From JAKAWQ01 sp035509315 (GTDB taxonomy: Bacteria > Pseudomonadota > Alphaproteobacteria > Acetobacterales > Acetobacteraceae): a DNA stretch of 64,000 bases. The notes under the pieces were generated by a model. It had not been told where the DNA came from, ran no database searches, and was given only the letters and a program-made list of their open reading frames with translations. Within the stretch, counting starts at the first letter, position 1, and every line of letters begins with the position of its first letter. Location: contig DATJLS010000080.1 in the NCBI GenBank assembly GCA_035509315.1, positions 62,001 through 126,000 of the forward strand. Direction: 5' to 3'. Position numbers and translations under genes: made by a program. Shown here piece by piece: positions 61,657 to 64,000 of this stretch.

Positions 61657-61832
61657 GCACCCGGCAGCACTCTCTGAGGATGAGTGACAATTATCTGAAA
61701 TTTCAGCATTTTTTTCTTGATTCCGAGGGGGTGGTCCATGGCACGCTAGTCTCACGGTCCCGATCCCCGCCTGTATTTTGCAGGCGCAACCAGAGGGGTC
61801 GAAAGCGGGTCGGGGCGACGAAGGAGCGAAGC

Positions 61833-62156
61833 ATGCATGCACGCGGCCCGCATCCGGGAGATCGGCACCCCCTAGATTCACACGTCCAGAATTCGCACGT
61901 CCAGAATTGGCGCGCTCAGGATTGGCGCCTCACCACGGCCGAGATCCTGTATCGTTTGCCGGACCATCCTGCGGTCCTGCAGAGCTTCATCTGGCAGAAT
62001 TTCGACCTCGCTCCGGACTATCCGGCGCTCCGCCGCTTCCTCGCCTTCTGGCGCCGGGAGCTCGAAGGCCCGCTCCATTCCGTGCGCGTCGCGACCGGCA
62101 GTCCTCTCAGCCGCGGAGGCTGGCGCCAGGCCGATCATCTGCTGACGCTGCACTAA
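61833..62156 (+). CDS. Usg family protein
   Basis: A 107-residue Usg-like protein of unknown function, a family found in alphaproteobacteria (named from a trp-linked frame in Caulobacter). The conserved part (about residues 35-100) has WRLTTAEILYRLPDHPAVLQ, FIWQNFDLAPDYPALRRFL and FWRRELEGPLHSVRV. Ahead of it are two tandem SHVQN units (residues 24-33), from a 15-base DNA repeat. GAAGGAGC precedes ATG 61833. The final 50 bases overlap the convergent membrane-protein gene. Confidence 0.85.
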   Translation: MHARGPHPGDRHPLDSHVQNSHVQNWRAQDWRLTTAEILYRLPDHPAVLQSFIWQNFDLAPDYPALRRFLAFWRRELEGPLHSVRVATGSPLSRGGWRQADHLLTLH

Positions 62157-62850
62157 AACCTCGCAATCCGCCGGCCCGGCGATAGAGCGCCATCCCCACC
62201 AGGGCCGAGGCGAGGAAAAGAGCGGCAGCGAGCGCCAGCTCGAGCCCCCGCCCAAGACGTGCGCCGCCCCCGAGCAACGCGAAAACGATCGTCTGCGGCA
62301 GATAGCCGATCGCCGAGCCGAGCAGGAACCATCCCGCCGTCACACCCGAGACTCCGGCCGCGATATTGAGCAGCACGTTGTTCCCCACGGGCAGCAACCG
62401 CAGCATCAGGCTGGCCCCGAACGGGTTGGCGGCAAGGAACTTGTCGATCCGTTCGAGCCGCCCGGAAAGCCGGCGCCTGATGGCCGCCCTGCCAAGGAAA
62501 CGGGCCCACCCGAAATCCATCGCCGCGCTCACGAGCGAAGCGGCGAGCCCCAGCAGGGTGCCGAACCACGGCCCATAGAAATAGCCTGCGGCAAAGGCCG
62601 CAGCCTGCCGCGGCAGGCCGACCGCCATCGCAAGCCCCGCCAACACCACGAACAGAAGCGGCGCCGCCCAGCCCAGGCCGGAGAGTGGGGCCATCAGCGG
62701 CGCCAGCGCGGCCGGCGAGAGATGATGCGGCATTTTCGCCCAGGCCAGGCCAAGCACGGCCAGCCCGACCAGCAGCACGACGGAGCGCGAGAAAGCCCGC
62801 CAGGGAAGCGCCGCCCGTGCCGTCCTGCCGCTCATCGCCCTTTCACTCAT
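62107..62850 (-). CDS. TVP38/TMEM64 (VTT domain) membrane protein
   Basis: A 247-residue inner-membrane protein with five or six hydrophobic segments. The VTT/SNARE-associated domain has AVGLPRQAAAFAAGYFYGP, LGLAASLVSAAMDFGWAR, a conserved region NPFGASLMLRLLPVGNNVLLN, and GWFLLGSAIGYLPQTIVFAL. The function of bacterial members is thought to involve membrane lipid or undecaprenyl-phosphate movement; unproven here. The start is ATG 62850 with AAAGGG upstream; ATG 62835 is the alternative. It is convergent with usg. Confidence 0.85.
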   Translation of the reverse strand: MSERAMSGRTARAALPWRAFSRSVVLLVGLAVLGLAWAKMPHHLSPAALAPLMAPLSGLGWAAPLLFVVLAGLAMAVGLPRQAAAFAAGYFYGPWFGTLLGLAASLVSAAMDFGWARFLGRAAIRRRLSGRLERIDKFLAANPFGASLMLRLLPVGNNVLLNIAAGVSGVTAGWFLLGSAIGYLPQTIVFALLGGGARLGRGLELALAAALFLASALVGMALYRRAGGLRGFSAASADDRPGASLRG

Positions 62851-63143
62851 CCCTTTCAATCAATGCAAAGCGATCCGGCATTCCGCCGCCATCCCATTGG
62901 CATCCCATTGGGCGTCTCTATCCTGAAACGAGTTTCAACCGGGAAAACGGCGAAGATATGCCCGGAACGGGCAAGCATCGGACAAGTCCCTCGACAAGGA
63001 GCTCGCGGCGCGGCATCCCTGCTCTCCTTGGCCTGCGCCCCTTGGGCGGTCCGCCCGCCCTCAAAGCCGAGTGCCAGAGCCAAATGCCCGGGCCGAGCGA
63101 ACGAAGCAAGGCTCGCTTTTGCGGGAGGCATGCACCAGCTTTG

Positions 63144-64000
63144 ATGACCATCATGCCGTTCGAGCTCAGCGCGCTGCCCGCGGACAGGGCCGGAAAAGCA
63201 GCCAGGCAAGTGGACCACAATCGTCGGCTGCTCGCTTCCTGGCTGTTCCTTCTCGCCGGGATGATCCTGGTAATGGTCGCCCTCGGCGGGGTGACCCGCC
63301 TCACCGGCTCCGGCCTTTCGATCATGCGATGGGCGCCGCTTTCCGGAGCATTGCCGCCGCTCTCCCATGCCGCCTGGGAACGGCTCTACGCGCTCTACCG
63401 CAGCATTCCCCAGTACAAGCTGGTCAATCAGGGTTTCGGCCTTTCCGGCTTCCAGCACATCTTCTGGCTCGAATGGGTGCACCGGCTCTGGGGTCGGCTG
63501 ATCGGGGTCGCGGTGCTTGTCCCGCTCGCCTGGTTCTGGTGGCAGGGAAGGCTGGTGCCGGGCCTGGCGCTCAGGCTCCTGCTGCTCTTCATCCTCGGCG
63601 GACTGCAGGGTGTGCTCGGATGGCTGATGGTCGCAACCGGCTTCCGCCCGGATTCCACCGCAGTGGCGGCACCCTTCCTCGTCGCCCATCTCTGCCTCGC
63701 GCTTGCGCTCTATGCGGCGATTCTCTGGACCGGGCTTTCGGTGCTGAACCCAAGCCCGTCGCCGACCGCCGGCGCCCGCCCGCTCTTCCGCCTCACCCTT
63801 CTGGTCACGGGGCTGATCGCGCTCACGATCGTCGCCGGCGGCCTCGTCGCCGGCACGCATGCAGGCTTCATCTACAATACCTTCCCCCTGATGGATGGCC
63901 GCCTCATTCCGTCCAGCTATGCGGCTCTCCATCCCTTCCTCGCCAATCTCACCCGCAATGTCGCGGCGGTGCAGTTCGACCATCGGCTGCTCGCCACGGT
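63144..64000 (+). CDS. Heme A synthase (COX15/CtaA family), partial
   Basis: The first 285 residues; the gene runs off the right edge. It oxidises the C8 methyl of heme O to make heme A for aa3-type oxidases. The type 2 (alphaproteobacterial/mitochondrial) pattern is visible: ALGGVTRLTGSGLSIMRWAP, PQYKLVNQGFGLSGFQHIFW, EWVHRLWGRLIG, LGGLQGVLGWLMVATGF, VAHLCLALALY, IVAGGLVAGTHAGFIYNTFP and LMDGRLIP, with His ligands in HIFWLEWVH and the second half at QFDHR. The start is ATG 63144 (MTIMPFELSALPAD); ATG 63153 is close and cannot be excluded. The 284-base region upstream of it shows nothing else. Confidence 0.93.
   Translation, partial: MTIMPFELSALPADRAGKAARQVDHNRRLLASWLFLLAGMILVMVALGGVTRLTGSGLSIMRWAPLSGALPPLSHAAWERLYALYRSIPQYKLVNQGFGLSGFQHIFWLEWVHRLWGRLIGVAVLVPLAWFWWQGRLVPGLALRLLLLFILGGLQGVLGWLMVATGFRPDSTAVAAPFLVAHLCLALALYAAILWTGLSVLNPSPSPTAGARPLFRLTLLVTGLIALTIVAGGLVAGTHAGFIYNTFPLMDGRLIPSSYAALHPFLANLTRNVAAVQFDHRLLAT

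Overview
The window is GC-rich chromosomal DNA (about two thirds G+C) from an alphaproteobacterium. The gene content fits the Rhodospirillales/Acetobacteraceae side of the class, although the genus cannot be fixed from sequence alone. Evidence for the class: a circularly permuted two-piece tmRNA gene next to an alphaproteobacterial-type sspB, a plant/alphaproteobacterial-type glutamate-cysteine ligase, a Usg-family gene, ThyX instead of ThyA, Mla lipoprotein genes, heme A synthase, and groESL behind a CIRCE operator. Most of the window is ordinary core chromosome. It contains no rRNA, recognisable tRNA, CRISPR array or intact insertion sequence.

Layout. 1-3495: the end of an N-carbamoyl-amino-acid amidohydrolase-like gene, a small lipoprotein, an EamA exporter and an RlmI-type RNA methyltransferase. 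3467-9619 (minus): five co-oriented genes that look like a small, uncharacterised biosynthetic cluster, namely a DUF3050 (heme-oxygenase-fold) protein, a stand-alone AMP-forming ligase, a MetY-like PLP enzyme, a MetA-like acyltransferase and a carrier-protein/thioesterase didomain. About 1.5 kb of gene-poor, lower-GC DNA lies upstream of it. 11168-14851: a degenerate gamma-glutamyltransferase-like lipoprotein, an aminotransferase and hemB. 14878-18263 (minus): a three-gene operon of an isocitrate-lyase-superfamily lyase, a pyruvate-decarboxylase-type enzyme and a cyclase-family hydrolase. 18540-26682 (minus): two methyltransferases and the envelope cluster rppH / divergent polysaccharide deacetylase / ctpA / envC / gpmI / sspB. 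26768-27062: ssrA.

27105-44501 (mostly plus): thyX, a ribokinase-like gene, a VOC protein, an isolated glycosyltransferase, mlaA-mlaC, metF, uvrD, prmA, a complete branched-chain-amino-acid-type ABC importer, and a membrane-fusion/FUSC efflux pair. 44595-54555: an HpcH/HpaI aldolase, MaoC hydratase, ribF, ileS, lspA, a DUF3035-like lipoprotein, ubiA, rsmE and gshA. 54743-58886: a divergent AraC regulator/AhpD-like pair, an alpha/beta hydrolase, a truncated sigma-factor gene and a threonine-dehydratase-like gene. 59005-64000: cspA, groEL-groES with promoter and CIRCE, usg, a TVP38/VTT membrane protein and the start of heme A synthase.

Three things stand out. The five-gene cluster at 3467-9619 combines O-acylhomoserine chemistry with carrier-protein chemistry and a probable non-heme iron enzyme, so a homoserine- or homocysteine-derived small molecule is a reasonable guess. 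A roughly 95-bp dispersed repeat with a conserved hairpin occurs four times, with a fifth partial copy, and two copies bracket a methyltransferase gene in inverted orientation. The tmRNA gene encodes the tag ANDNMALAVAA and lies directly upstream of, and in the same orientation as, sspB, the gene for the ClpXP adaptor that reads such tags. Functions are assigned from recognised motifs and gene order only; no database search was possible.
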